Assembly (NCBI GenBank): GCA_046712825.1
Contig: JBKKCR010000215.1
Location: 1 to 36,976 of the forward strand
Direction of reading: 5' to 3'
Origin: DATFGK01 sp046712825
GTDB taxonomy: Bacteria; Actinomycetota; AC-67
DNA: 36,976 bases
Shown: in pieces, positions 1-7,255 of the stretch
Position numbering within the stretch: the stretch's first letter is position 1
How the letters are laid out: every line of letters starts with the position of its first letter
Program-made: the position numbers and the translations under genes
Notes under the pieces: model-generated
Databases searched by the model: none
Told to the model about the DNA's origin: nothing
Seen by the model: only the letters and a program-made list of their open reading frames with translations

Positions 1-394
1 GCACCGAGTTCTCGAGCCAGCTGCGGAAGGTGGCTTCGAAGAGCGGACCGACGGGCCCCATGCCCATCTCGATCTCCTCGACGTGATGGACGCGGGTGCC
101 GCCTTCGACCTGCTCGATCTCGAAGAACGCATTCAGCGACTTGAGCGCGCCGTGCACCAGCGTCACGTGGATGGTCTTGAACGGCACCCATCGGTACCGC
201 GTCACGACCGAGCCGGGCAACCCGAAGAATTTTCCTTCTTCGATCGCGATCATGCCGTCCTCGGTGTCCGAGACCTTGGTGATGCGCACGATCTTGGTAT
301 CCGCCTTCGAATACTGCGTGTCGTCGAGCACGAAATCGAAGACTTCCTCCGGCGTCACACCGGAGATCGTCTCCGTTCCTTCACCTCTCATCAT
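1..394 (-). CDS. SRPBCC / polyketide-cyclase-like protein, partial (C-terminus off the window)
   Basis: The minus-strand frame is open from the left edge to an ATG at 394, preceded by GGGAG about 11 nt upstream; 131 codons are visible and the C-terminus is missing. The protein begins MMRGEGTETISGVTPEEVFD and continues with alternating hydrophobic strands (FFGLPGSVVTRYRW, then IHVTLVHGALKSL, then GGTRVHHVEEIEMG). That is the pattern of the START-like SRPBCC fold: an N-terminal TPEEVFDFVLD segment, a curved sheet and a C-terminal helix beginning near FEATFRSWLE. Such proteins bind hydrophobic ligands in a cavity; no ligand can be assigned. ATG at 391 is an equally possible start. The family call is fairly safe, a specific function is not. 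Confidence 0.7.
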   Translation of the reverse strand, partial: MMRGEGTETISGVTPEEVFDFVLDDTQYSKADTKIVRITKVSDTEDGMIAIEEGKFFGLPGSVVTRYRWVPFKTIHVTLVHGALKSLNAFFEIEQVEGGTRVHHVEEIEMGMGPVGPLFEATFRSWLENSV

Positions 395-424
395 GGAAGA
401 TTTCGCTCCCTCAGGTTGCGGTCG

Positions 425-455
425 GTTGGCGAAAGGCAACTTGAGCCTCGCCAAC
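425..455 (-). terminator. Hairpin between two minus-strand genes, terminator-like
   Basis: GTTGGCG pairs with CGCCAAC (7 bp); after an AA bulge AGGC pairs with GCCT, closing a 7-nt loop. It lies just after the lipoprotein gene ending at 486 and before the SRPBCC gene. There is no clear T tract, so intrinsic termination is only a guess. Confidence 0.35.
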
Positions 456-485
456 GGATGATTGAGGATTCGTCCGTGGCGAGAG

Positions 486-1106
486 CTAGTTCATGCCTTC
501 TGCGATCGAGATGGCTTGCGCCTTAGAAATGGACGGGCCTTGTATCAGGATGACGATACCGCCCTCGAATAGCTCGAGCGCGACAACCCCCGTGTCGTTG
601 ACACCCAGGAGAGCTTTTTGTCCCCGTGCGGTCGTGAATTCAACCGACCCCGAGAACCCTGGATTAGCCGCGTTCGAGACTTCAGTCTCCGCGTGGCTCT
701 CCCAAGCGCTCCTGCTCGTCCAATCGAAGGAGAGCGTCTCGAACACCAGGATCTTTCCATATGGAGCCAGCTCGTAAGCAAGCGCGATGGAGCCTCCCCG
801 CTTCCCCTGATACTCAGTCTGGGATAGCCAAACCGACCTCGGGGAGCCCAACTGAGGTTCCAATATCGCGAAGGGAGCATCCTTCTGTCCTTCGGCGATT
901 GAAGCCTTCTGCTGCCCCTGGGGAAATGGTTGGTTGAACCTGCGCTCAAATGCTTCGTCTGTGGCGGTCGTAGGGTGCGGACTCACTTGGGTTTGTTGAT
1001 CTGAGGGCTCTCGACCGCAGCCGAACAACGCGACCAGCATGGAAGTCGCTACGAATATGCGCTTGTCGGCAAACATTCGGTTCGCTCTCCGCAGACTCCC
1101 GTTCAT
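486..1106 (-). CDS. Putative lipoprotein of unknown function
   Basis: A 206-residue protein starting MNGSLRRANRMFADKRIFVA, followed by a hydrophobic stretch and the lipobox LFGC, so it is probably lipidated on a cysteine near residue 30 and anchored outside the membrane. The ATG at 1106 overlaps the TGA of the upstream gene as ATGA, which favours this start; the second Met (1076) is also possible. After a Gln/Ser/Pro-rich linker the mature part contains a compact domain of roughly 130 residues ending in GGIVILIQGPSISKAQAI. No enzymatic motif was recognised. Like its coupled neighbour it uses fewer G/C-ending codons than most of the window, suggesting more recent arrival. Confidence 0.65.
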   Translation of the reverse strand: MNGSLRRANRMFADKRIFVATSMLVALFGCGREPSDQQTQVSPHPTTATDEAFERRFNQPFPQGQQKASIAEGQKDAPFAILEPQLGSPRSVWLSQTEYQGKRGGSIALAYELAPYGKILVFETLSFDWTSRSAWESHAETEVSNAANPGFSGSVEFTTARGQKALLGVNDTGVVALELFEGGIVILIQGPSISKAQAISIAEGMN

Positions 1107-1870
1107 GACTCTGGAAGATCCCAGGCCGCGTTCGAAAGCCATCGCCATTCTCGGCCAGGAATATCCTCGCCGATTGAGTGGTCCGGAATGTTGTTCTGCC
1201 AAAAGGCGAGAGTACCAAGGCCGTCCGTCGTTCGCATCAGGTCGATGAAGTGGTCGTACGGATCTAGTGTGTGACAGCATAAACCGGTCTCGCTGTAGGT
1301 GTAGCCCGTTGTCCACCCGATCGAGGTAGGCGGATACACGTTAAAGAAAGAGCCGTCGTTCCCGTAGTCGAATTGAAAGTGCCACTTCGAATCAGATGTC
1401 AGGTAAGAGACCTTGGAGACGGACCATTGGCAGCAGGCAACGGCCGGCCCGCGGATGTGTGTCGCGCCAAAGGGACTGCCCCATTCGACGAAGGTTTCAT
1501 ACTGAGGAGTACCGTTGCGCTGAACCCAGCCCACCTCGACCCAATAGTTCCAGTCCTGATTCCTTATGTGGGCGGTGGACCAAAACCGAGTCTTATGCGT
1601 GAATGCGTCGGCGCATCCGAGGTCCAAGCTGTGAGCTCGCACCTGGTGCACTGCGCGGGTTCCATGAACTCCGTAGCCAGTCAGAAAGTCGTAATCGAAG
1701 AACTCATATTTATTGCAGTGAGTTGCGAAGGCTGGGGTGTCGGGCAGAAGCGTGGCGACCAGGACGAAGACTATCGTCAGGAGAAGGCGTCCTCTTCTTC
1801 CACGCGTCCAACCCAGGCGACCGACGTTCAATGAGCGCCCCCGCAGTCCTATCCGCGAGTCGATGAGCAC
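1103..1870 (-). CDS. Secreted protein of unknown function
   Basis: A 255-residue protein with a long Arg-rich N-region (about 28 residues), a hydrophobic core RLLLTIVFVLVATLLP and a likely signal-peptidase site after AFA (THC follows). The exported part is aromatic-rich (many W, Y, F) and has about six cysteines including a CC pair near ACCQW and another in GLCCHTLD, which may form disulphides. A shorter start at an internal GTG (residue 17) would give a more usual N-region. It is first in a two-gene unit and its TGA overlaps the ATG of the lipoprotein downstream. No family was recognised; the lower GC of the pair is noticeable by eye. Confidence 0.6.
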   Translation of the reverse strand: MLIDSRIGLRGRSLNVGRLGWTRGRRGRLLLTIVFVLVATLLPDTPAFATHCNKYEFFDYDFLTGYGVHGTRAVHQVRAHSLDLGCADAFTHKTRFWSTAHIRNQDWNYWVEVGWVQRNGTPQYETFVEWGSPFGATHIRGPAVACCQWSVSKVSYLTSDSKWHFQFDYGNDGSFFNVYPPTSIGWTTGYTYSETGLCCHTLDPYDHFIDLMRTTDGLGTLAFWQNNIPDHSIGEDIPGREWRWLSNAAWDLPES

Positions 1871-1932
1871 CGGAGCTGCTCCACATCGACGGTACGCCTT
1901 CCCTCATAGGAAATCAATGCTTCATCTTGGTT

Positions 1933-1955
1933 GGCGGCCGCTCCGGCAGGCCGCC
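1933..1955. other. GC-rich hairpin in a divergent intergenic region
   Basis: GGCGGCC (1933-1939) and GGCCGCC (1949-1955) form a 7-bp stem with a 9-nt loop, in the 166-bp gap between the divergent secreted-protein gene and the ThDP enzyme gene. No promoter could be assigned with confidence in this gap. Confidence 0.3.
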
Positions 1956-2036
1956 CGATGAAGGAGTGAAGCCAACTGTGGGATTTTCATCAGCGCACCC
2001 AATGAGATCCCGAAGAATTTCAAGGGATCGGAGAGT

Positions 2037-3698
2037 ATGAACGACGCAGGCAGGTTGATCGCACGGACGCTGGGCACGCACGGCGTCGACGTGATCTTCG
2101 CGCTATGCGGCGACCACACGAACTCGATCTTCGACGGATGCGCGTCCGAAGGGATCCGGATCGTCGACGCCAGGGACGAACGCGGCGCGGCGTGGATGGC
2201 GTGCGGCTACGCGCTCTCGACGGGTCGCACGGGCGTCGTGATCGTCACCGGCGGGCCGGGCCTGACCAACGCCGTGACCGCCATCGCCGACGCGCAGATG
2301 TCGGGAATACCGCTGGTCTGCATCACGGGCGGCGTGGGCTTGACGCAACGAGGCACCGGGCATCCCGGCGACCTCGATCAGATGGCGATCGTGCGTCCCG
2401 TGTCCAAGTGGGCGGAGACGGTGCAGCGCCCGAACGACGCCGGCGAGTTCCTCGCGGCGGCGTTCGGCCACGCGCGGGCCGGACGCCCGGGCGTCGCGGT
2501 GCTCGAGGTTCCCGTCGACGTCCAACTCCTCCTTACGGACGCGGAGGCTCCCGAGCCGTTGCCGGCCGAGCCGACGGCACCCGATCCTGACCGCATCGCC
2601 GCCGCGCGCGCGTTGCTCGCCGCGGCCGAGCGGCCGCTCGTGGTCGCCGGCAGCGGTTGCTTCTGGTCGGGAGCCGCGGAAGCACTCGGCGCGTTCGTCG
2701 ACACGGCCCGAACGCCGCTCTTCACGATCCGTGCGGCGCGCGGCTTGGTTTCGGACTATCACGAGCTGTGCTTCGGCTTCCCGAATTTCCTTTCGGGTCC
2801 GGCGCAGATCGCGTACGGCGAGACCGACGTGGTGCTCGTGGCCGGGACGAAGCTCGATCTGATGCTCGCCGGAGGTGCGTTCAACCCCGACGCTCGCGTG
2901 ATCCGCGTCGACGTCGACCCGAACGCGTTCGCGCTCGGCCGGCGAGCCGATGTCGAGATCGTCGGCGACGCGCGCCTGACGCTCCAAGCGCTAACCGACG
3001 GCTTCGGCGCGCTGCCCACCGGGCCGTGGCTCGAGCGGCTCTCCGCCGCCGACGTCGAACGCCGTCGTGGACTCGACGAGCGTGCAGCGCTCCCGAACGA
3101 CCCGATCCATCCGGCGCGTCTCGTCGCAGCGGTGGCCGCTTCCATCCCCGAGGACGCGATCGTCTGCGTCGACGCCGGCGAACTTGCCCTGTGGGCGGTC
3201 GAAGCGCTCCCCGCCTCCAGACCGGGGTCGCTGATGCTTTCCTTGAACTCGGCACTCGGCGGCCTCGGGATGGGCGTGCCGTGGGGCATCGGCGCCAAGA
3301 TCGCCCATCCCGAACGTCCGGTGGTGGTGCTCGCCGGGGACGGGTCATTCGGATTCAGCGCGATCGAGCTCGACACCGCGAACCGTCACGGCGCGCCGAT
3401 CGGCGTCGTCGTCGGGAACGACGGGGGTTGGGGAATCGTCCGGCACATGCAGGAGCTCGTCCACGGTCGCGCCGTGGCATCCGACCTCCACGGCACCGTC
3501 TACGAAGCTGCGGCAACGCTCGCGGGCGGGCACGGCGAGCGGGTAACGCGTCCCGCCGGGCTGGAGATGGCGATCACGAACGCGATCGCGGCGAAGACGC
3601 CCGCCGTCGTGAACGTGATCCTCGATCCCAAGCCGATGCACGAAGCATGCCGCCTGATCGCGCTGATGTTCTCGCGCCCGGAGAACTCGGGCGGCTAG
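2037..3698 (+). CDS. Thiamine-diphosphate-dependent enzyme, acetolactate-synthase-like
   Basis: 553 residues, the full length of the acetolactate synthase / benzoylformate decarboxylase superfamily. The N-terminal pyrimidine-binding domain carries the conserved glutamate (E48 in RDERGAAWMACGYAL) and the GGPGLTNA motif; a central domain (about 185-330) follows; the C-terminal PP domain has the metal/ThDP motif GDGS near residue 435 and the Asn about 26 residues later (GNDGGWG). Substrate cannot be told: 2-oxoacid decarboxylation or carboligation is expected. The start is supported by AAGGGA and GGAG upstream. It lies next to a phosphonate-type cassette but is longer than phosphonopyruvate decarboxylases, has much higher GC than the cassette and lies outside its flanking repeats, so I do not count it as part of that pathway. 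Confidence 0.85.
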   Translation: MNDAGRLIARTLGTHGVDVIFALCGDHTNSIFDGCASEGIRIVDARDERGAAWMACGYALSTGRTGVVIVTGGPGLTNAVTAIADAQMSGIPLVCITGGVGLTQRGTGHPGDLDQMAIVRPVSKWAETVQRPNDAGEFLAAAFGHARAGRPGVAVLEVPVDVQLLLTDAEAPEPLPAEPTAPDPDRIAAARALLAAAERPLVVAGSGCFWSGAAEALGAFVDTARTPLFTIRAARGLVSDYHELCFGFPNFLSGPAQIAYGETDVVLVAGTKLDLMLAGGAFNPDARVIRVDVDPNAFALGRRADVEIVGDARLTLQALTDGFGALPTGPWLERLSAADVERRRGLDERAALPNDPIHPARLVAAVAASIPEDAIVCVDAGELALWAVEALPASRPGSLMLSLNSALGGLGMGVPWGIGAKIAHPERPVVVLAGDGSFGFSAIELDTANRHGAPIGVVVGNDGGWGIVRHMQELVHGRAVASDLHGTVYEAAATLAGGHGERVTRPAGLEMAITNAIAAKTPAVVNVILDPKPMHEACRLIALMFSRPENSGG

Positions 3699-3740
3699 CG
3701 GATCCCCGAATCGAACGAGGCGGTGACCTGCTCGTACATG
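3693..3740. repeat. Direct repeat, left copy, flanking the low-GC cassette
   Basis: These 48 bases match 6842-6889 in the same orientation with 4 mismatches, and weaker similarity runs on to about 3748. The repeat begins with GGCTAGCGG, which contains interlocked TAG stops on both strands, and covers the last codons of the lipoprotein gene found intact at 6844-7224. Confidence 0.85.
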
Positions 3741-3748
3741 GGAGGTCG
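3695..3748 (-). pseudogene. 3' fragment of a small lipoprotein gene
   Basis: Read on the minus strand this encodes RPPMYEQVTASFDSGIR and a TAG stop, against RPHMYEQVTVSFDSGIR at the end of the intact gene 6844-7224. Upstream the frame loses similarity and reaches a stop within about 10 further codons. Only the last 17 codons remain, and the stop interlocks with that of the ThDP enzyme gene on a shared CTAG. Confidence 0.75.
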
Positions 3749-3913
3749 CCCACAGCCCCACCGCCTCTCGACGGCTCAGCGGTTTCGATTTCCTTGTGTA
3801 ACTAGCGATCTCGCTACGTCCTTCGTGGTCGTCGGCGACCCCGGCGACCCCGAGCGAGGGACGCGAGCGCTTCAGCAGGAGAACTGGCCGCTCATCGCCT
3901 GGGAACCTCCGCG
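3749..3913. other. Intergenic junction at the left end of the cassette
   Basis: Between the lipoprotein fragment and the NTP-transferase stop codon. No gene, terminator or transposase remnant was recognised; short open frames here have no ribosome-binding site. Confidence 0.4.
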
Positions 3914-4648
3914 TCAGGACACGGGATGGCCGAAGTACTCCTGAGCAAGTCGGTAGTCACTCAGGGTATCGATCTCCACCCAGCGCAGCCCCGTGATGTC
4001 GAGAGCCTTGAAGGGCTCGCCTGCCTGAATAATCGCGTCATAAGCAACTTCGTAGTAGAGCTGATGATTGGCGACCTGCTCCATCATCTGCTCGAGCACT
4101 GCGAAGAGCATGGCGTTCGACCGCGCGGCGATCCTCTCGACGCCTATGGATTCACCAGCGGCTTTCGAAACCGACAGCTCGTTCCCTATCCGGGCAACGG
4201 CCCCGTTTGCATCGCACTGCACCTTGATGACCTCGTCGTCTACCCCCGAGCTATCGACGCACACATAGCTCGAAGCGCTGTCCGCCTCGACCAGTTGCCT
4301 GATGATCTCCTCCTGAAAGATCACGTCGCCATCCAACTTGATGAAGGATTCGCCCTGGAGGTGGTCTTTCGCCAGCATCAAGGAGTAGCCCGTGTTGGTC
4401 GTCTTGTACTTCTCGTTCGTCGCGAACGCACAGTCCAGGAGTGGGAACGTACGCGCGACGTACTCCCGTATCTCTTCCTGCATATGCCCACAGACGATCA
4501 CGAACGATCGGATCTCACACTTCATTAGTTTGCGGATCATCTGCTCAAGAGTGTTGCTGTCACCGATAGGCAATAGCGACTTCGGCGTGTCATTCGTGAG
4601 GGGCTGCATGCGGTTGCCCATGCCCGCCAGCAAGATGACTGCTTTCAT
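3914..4648 (-). CDS. Nucleotidyltransferase, probable phosphonate or choline-phosphate cytidylyltransferase (PntC-like)
   Basis: 244 residues, a single GT-A-type NTP transferase domain. The nucleotide-binding signature is LAGMGNRMQPLT followed by TPKSLLPIG (residues 7-29, K23), the metal/substrate motif is KLDGDVIF (104-111), and a second acidic site lies in RWVEIDT (222-228). The size and motifs match the family that activates phosphocholine or 2-aminoethylphosphonate (AEP) with CTP. It is the last gene of a three-gene minus-strand operon, 18 nt after the CDP-alcohol phosphatidyltransferase. That context (transaminase, CTP activation, head-group transfer) makes CMP-AEP formation the most likely reaction, but sugar-1-phosphate activation is not excluded. 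Codon use and GC are clearly lower than in the flanking genes. Confidence 0.75.
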   Translation of the reverse strand: MKAVILLAGMGNRMQPLTNDTPKSLLPIGDSNTLEQMIRKLMKCEIRSFVIVCGHMQEEIREYVARTFPLLDCAFATNEKYKTTNTGYSLMLAKDHLQGESFIKLDGDVIFQEEIIRQLVEADSASSYVCVDSSGVDDEVIKVQCDANGAVARIGNELSVSKAAGESIGVERIAARSNAMLFAVLEQMMEQVANHQLYYEVAYDAIIQAGEPFKALDITGLRWVEIDTLSDYRLAQEYFGHPVS

Positions 4649-4666
4649 GGCTAACCGCTTCCCAAG

Positions 4667-5461
4667 CTATTTGCGCAGTGGATACGTGAGGGACTCCGGC
4701 TGGCTCATGAGCTGGCTACCGCGCTGTATGAGTCGAACCATGGCGATGGCCATCTGGCCTAGTGCGAAGAGCCAGCACCACAGATCCGGACGACCCAGCA
4801 GTGCGGCCAGCGCGCCCAAAGTGACGTGTTCGGCTTCGTCCAGTGCGAAGAATGCACGGTGCCGGAACCAGAACCAGTCGAGTTTCTGGCGGAAGGTCTT
4901 AGACTGAGCCTTCTGCGAATCGAGTTCGACGTACAACTCGCGCCGCCGCGCGCTTGACTTGTCGAGGTAGTCCTTGTCCCTGCGAAGCGCACCAAACATC
5001 GTCTCTAGCTTGACGTAGTAGCGGAAAAGGAAGCCGAAGCACGACAAAAGCCCGAGCAAGAAGTAGTAGCTCTCACCAGTGAGTTCGACGGCAGCAAGAG
5101 CCATCGCCGCGTTGATGATGAGGATTTTCAGAACGTCGAGCGTTTTGTCGAGGTAGTCGCCGATCGCAGAGCTTTGGTTCGTGTACCGGGCTAGTTGACC
5201 ATCCAGACAATCAAGGACGTAAGACAACGGAAGTAGAAGAGCCGCCAATACACTCCACCATCCGCCCACGACAATGAGCCCCCCACCGATGCCATAAAGA
5301 ACGAACGACGCCAGGGTCACATGATTGGGGGTGAGGGCAGCGATCTTGCTGGCGTTCCGAAGGAGCCTGTTGGCGAGCTGCGGGTACCACAAGTCGCCCC
5401 AGTTGCTGAAGTAGTTCGGCTCGATCACAGAATCCAGGGGCGGATACTTATGAGAGAGCAT
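4667..5461 (-). CDS. CDP-alcohol phosphatidyltransferase family membrane enzyme
   Basis: 264 residues. The complete family signature DxxDGxxARx8GxxxDxxxD is present: D84, D87, G88, A91, R92, G101, D105, D109. Several hydrophobic segments surround it (about 48-80, 110-128, 132-152, 215-245) and a charged loop of about 50 residues separates the last ones. The enzyme moves a phospho- or phosphono-alcohol from a CDP/CMP donor to an acceptor, in the cytoplasmic membrane. The ATG at 5461 was chosen because it fits the family length; it overlaps the upstream transaminase gene by 14 bases, indicating coupled translation. With its neighbours it would transfer an AEP-like head group to diacylglycerol or another acceptor; the acceptor is not determinable from sequence. 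Confidence 0.85.
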   Translation of the reverse strand: MLSHKYPPLDSVIEPNYFSNWGDLWYPQLANRLLRNASKIAALTPNHVTLASFVLYGIGGGLIVVGGWWSVLAALLLPLSYVLDCLDGQLARYTNQSSAIGDYLDKTLDVLKILIINAAMALAAVELTGESYYFLLGLLSCFGFLFRYYVKLETMFGALRRDKDYLDKSSARRRELYVELDSQKAQSKTFRQKLDWFWFRHRAFFALDEAEHVTLGALAALLGRPDLWCWLFALGQMAIAMVRLIQRGSQLMSQPESLTYPLRK

Positions 5462-6632
5462 GGGCGATGCCTTCGCTCGGTGCGGGGATAGAAGGTTTGT
5501 GCTCTGCCTCGGTAAATCGCCGCATGATCTTCCGCAACTGGCGCAATGCATCTCGCGTGTCGTGCTTGCGCAGTGCCCCGATGTGTCCGATCTGAAAGAT
5601 CTTGCCCTTCAGCACACCCTTGCCCTCGTAGACGACGATGCCCGCGGTCTTAAACTCCCGAGCGAGATCCTCGAAAGTGAGATAGCTCGGAAGTGTGACG
5701 CAGGTTACGACGCTCGAAGTGTTCTTACCGTAGTCCGCGTACCTCAAGTTCATTCGAGTCAGATGCCTGCGGGTAAAGTCCGCCCGGTCTCGAATGACCT
5801 GACGCGAGCGCTCGGTGCCTCGCTTGGTGATCTCCTTCAGTGAGGCATGCAATGACACGAAGACTTGTACCGCAGGTGTGTTCGGGGTTTGGGCGTGATC
5901 CTGCATGAACCGAAAATGCCGATGCAGATCCAGATAGTGACTCCGGGCGGAAGTGGACCTGTGTCGCTCAAGCACGCTCTTGTTCACGACCAAGATTCCA
6001 ACGCCGGGCATCGCCGAAAGCCCCTTGCCTGAAGCACCGACCAAGACATCGACACCCCATTGCTCAAGAGAGATCACCTCGGCCCCGATGCTGCTGACGG
6101 CATCAACAAAGATCAGCGCCCCGTGACGATGAGCAAGCTGCGCCACTTCAGCGACAGGATTCATCATTCCGCTGCTGGTCTCATGGTGGACAAGGGCAAC
6201 AAGGTGGTAACGCTTCTGCCTGAGAGCTTCCTCGACCTTGCCGAGATCGATTTGCTCTTGCCATCCGAAAGGGAGCTGATCGACGTTGTTGTTGTGCAGC
6301 TTCGCCACGTCGAAGAGCCGTTCACCAAATTCGCCGTTGCTGATCACGAGGGTGGGGCCAACGGCGCCGATGCTCGACAGGATCGTTTCGTTCGCCGCTG
6401 TTCCGGATCCGGTGATGAAGGCGATCTCGTAGGGGCTTTCTTCGCTCTCGATTCCGACCAGCGGTTTCAGCATGGCCACGCTTTCCAACAGTAGCGCGGA
6501 AAATACCGCCTCGCGATGGCCGATAACTGTGTTGTTGACGGCGCGCTTAACCTGCCTGGAAAGGAGGACGGGCCCGGGGCAAAGCAACACAGCTCGAGGC
6601 TTTTTGCCAAAGGCGTTGAGAAGGTAGGACAA
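5448..6632 (-). CDS. Class V aminotransferase, 2-aminoethylphosphonate-pyruvate transaminase type (PhnW-like)
   Basis: 394 residues of the PLP fold type I small-domain family. Landmarks: LLCPGPVLLS at the N-terminus, GSGTAANE (75-82), HHETSSGMMNP (149-159), the PLP-nitrogen aspartate D177 in VDAVSS, and the Schiff-base lysine K203 in GASGKGLSAMPG. The C-terminal YEGKGVLKGKIFQIGHIG matches the PhnW-type ending better than serine-glyoxylate aminotransferases. It would interconvert phosphonoacetaldehyde and AEP with alanine/pyruvate. The start is TTG at 6632, chosen because GAAGGGA lies 6 nt upstream and the family N-terminus fits. First gene of the low-GC operon. PEP mutase and phosphonopyruvate decarboxylase are not in this window, so substrate supply would have to come from elsewhere. 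Confidence 0.75.
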   Translation of the reverse strand: MSYLLNAFGKKPRAVLLCPGPVLLSRQVKRAVNNTVIGHREAVFSALLLESVAMLKPLVGIESEESPYEIAFITGSGTAANETILSSIGAVGPTLVISNGEFGERLFDVAKLHNNNVDQLPFGWQEQIDLGKVEEALRQKRYHLVALVHHETSSGMMNPVAEVAQLAHRHGALIFVDAVSSIGAEVISLEQWGVDVLVGASGKGLSAMPGVGILVVNKSVLERHRSTSARSHYLDLHRHFRFMQDHAQTPNTPAVQVFVSLHASLKEITKRGTERSRQVIRDRADFTRRHLTRMNLRYADYGKNTSSVVTCVTLPSYLTFEDLAREFKTAGIVVYEGKGVLKGKIFQIGHIGALRKHDTRDALRQLRKIMRRFTEAEHKPSIPAPSEGIAHALS

Positions 6633-6682
6633 CGAGGGTCCCTTCAGCGCTGGGATGAACGGGCGGTGAACAAGCGGTATAG

Positions 6683-6847
6683 ATTCATGTTACTTGGCCC
6701 GAGGTCTTCGCCGTCATCTTCCGTTCACCTGGTCGCCACCCCGGCGCAACCTTCCTCGTCAGAACCGGCACCCCGGTGGTTCGCGGCCTGACGGTCATCG
6801 GCACGGCGTTGCAGCCGTTTACCGCGAGATGGCTCGCAATTGGCTAG
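6683..6847 (+). pseudogene. Possible 3' remnant of an unidentified plus-strand gene
   Basis: A frame open after a TAG at 6680-6682 reads VTWPEVFAVIF, then PGATFLVRTGTPVVRGLTVIG, and ends RWLAIG with TAG at 6845-6847. That TAG interlocks on CTAG with the stop of the minus-strand lipoprotein, the same arrangement as four other convergent pairs in the window. No start codon with a ribosome-binding site is present and I do not recognise the family. It may be chance, or a fossil of the gene that stood here before the cassette arrived. Confidence 0.3.
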
Positions 6848-6889
6848 CGGATGCCTGAGTCGAACGAGACGGTGACCTGCTCGTACATG
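6842..6889. repeat. Direct repeat, right copy, flanking the low-GC cassette
   Basis: Right-hand partner of 3693-3740 (44 of 48 bases identical, same orientation). Here the repeat is the natural 3' end of the intact lipoprotein gene 6844-7224. Confidence 0.85.
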
Positions 6890-7224
6890 TGGGGTCGAAC
6901 CGCGACGTCGACGGGCTTACCGAAAGGGAGTCCGGCAGGGGCCGCGATGGGCTCGAGGCGGTAGGAGCCCGGCCGCAACGCCACGCGGAATCGGCCGTCA
7001 TCGCGCGACCGCGCGGTCGCGACAAGATTCCCGGTCGAGCGGTCGATGATCCGAACTTCACCCGCGTACGGCTTGTCGTCGCAGTCCTGTCCTACCTGCT
7101 CGACGGGACACGTCGGGCCGATCAGCATCAAACCGTCGATCCCCGAGTCCAGCGCTGGTGCCGCGACGCCGCCACCTCCGCACGCGATCAGCCCGGCAAG
7201 CAGCACCCAGACGAGGCGTCGCAT
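6844..7224 (-). CDS. Small lipoprotein with a carboxypeptidase-regulatory-like beta domain
   Basis: 126 residues starting MRRLVWVLLAGLIACGGG: a short signal peptide and lipobox LIAC, so lipidated and exported. The ATG at 7224 was preferred to upstream codons because it places the positive charges correctly. After a Gly/Ala linker the mature part (about 30-126) reads as one small beta-sandwich: GEVRIIDRSTGNLVATARS, DGRFRVALRPGSYRLEP and PVDVAVRPHMYEQVTVSFD are typical of carboxypeptidase-regulatory/peptidase-associated domains used in adhesion or binding. Two cysteines (CPVEQVGQDC) may form a disulphide. It lies 31 nt after the phosphatase gene, probably in one transcript. Its 3' end is duplicated at 3693-3748. 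Confidence 0.7.
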   Translation of the reverse strand: MRRLVWVLLAGLIACGGGGVAAPALDSGIDGLMLIGPTCPVEQVGQDCDDKPYAGEVRIIDRSTGNLVATARSRDDGRFRVALRPGSYRLEPIAAPAGLPFGKPVDVAVRPHMYEQVTVSFDSGIR

Positions 7225-7255
7225 ACGCGTTAGACGCTCCACGCGTGCTTTCGGT

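Noticed and set aside
2037..3698. ThDP enzyme as the missing phosphonopyruvate decarboxylase of the phosphonate cassette
   Set aside because: It is about 550 residues with acetolactate-synthase layout, has the high GC of the host genes, is on the other strand and lies outside the flanking repeats. Phosphonopyruvate decarboxylases are shorter.
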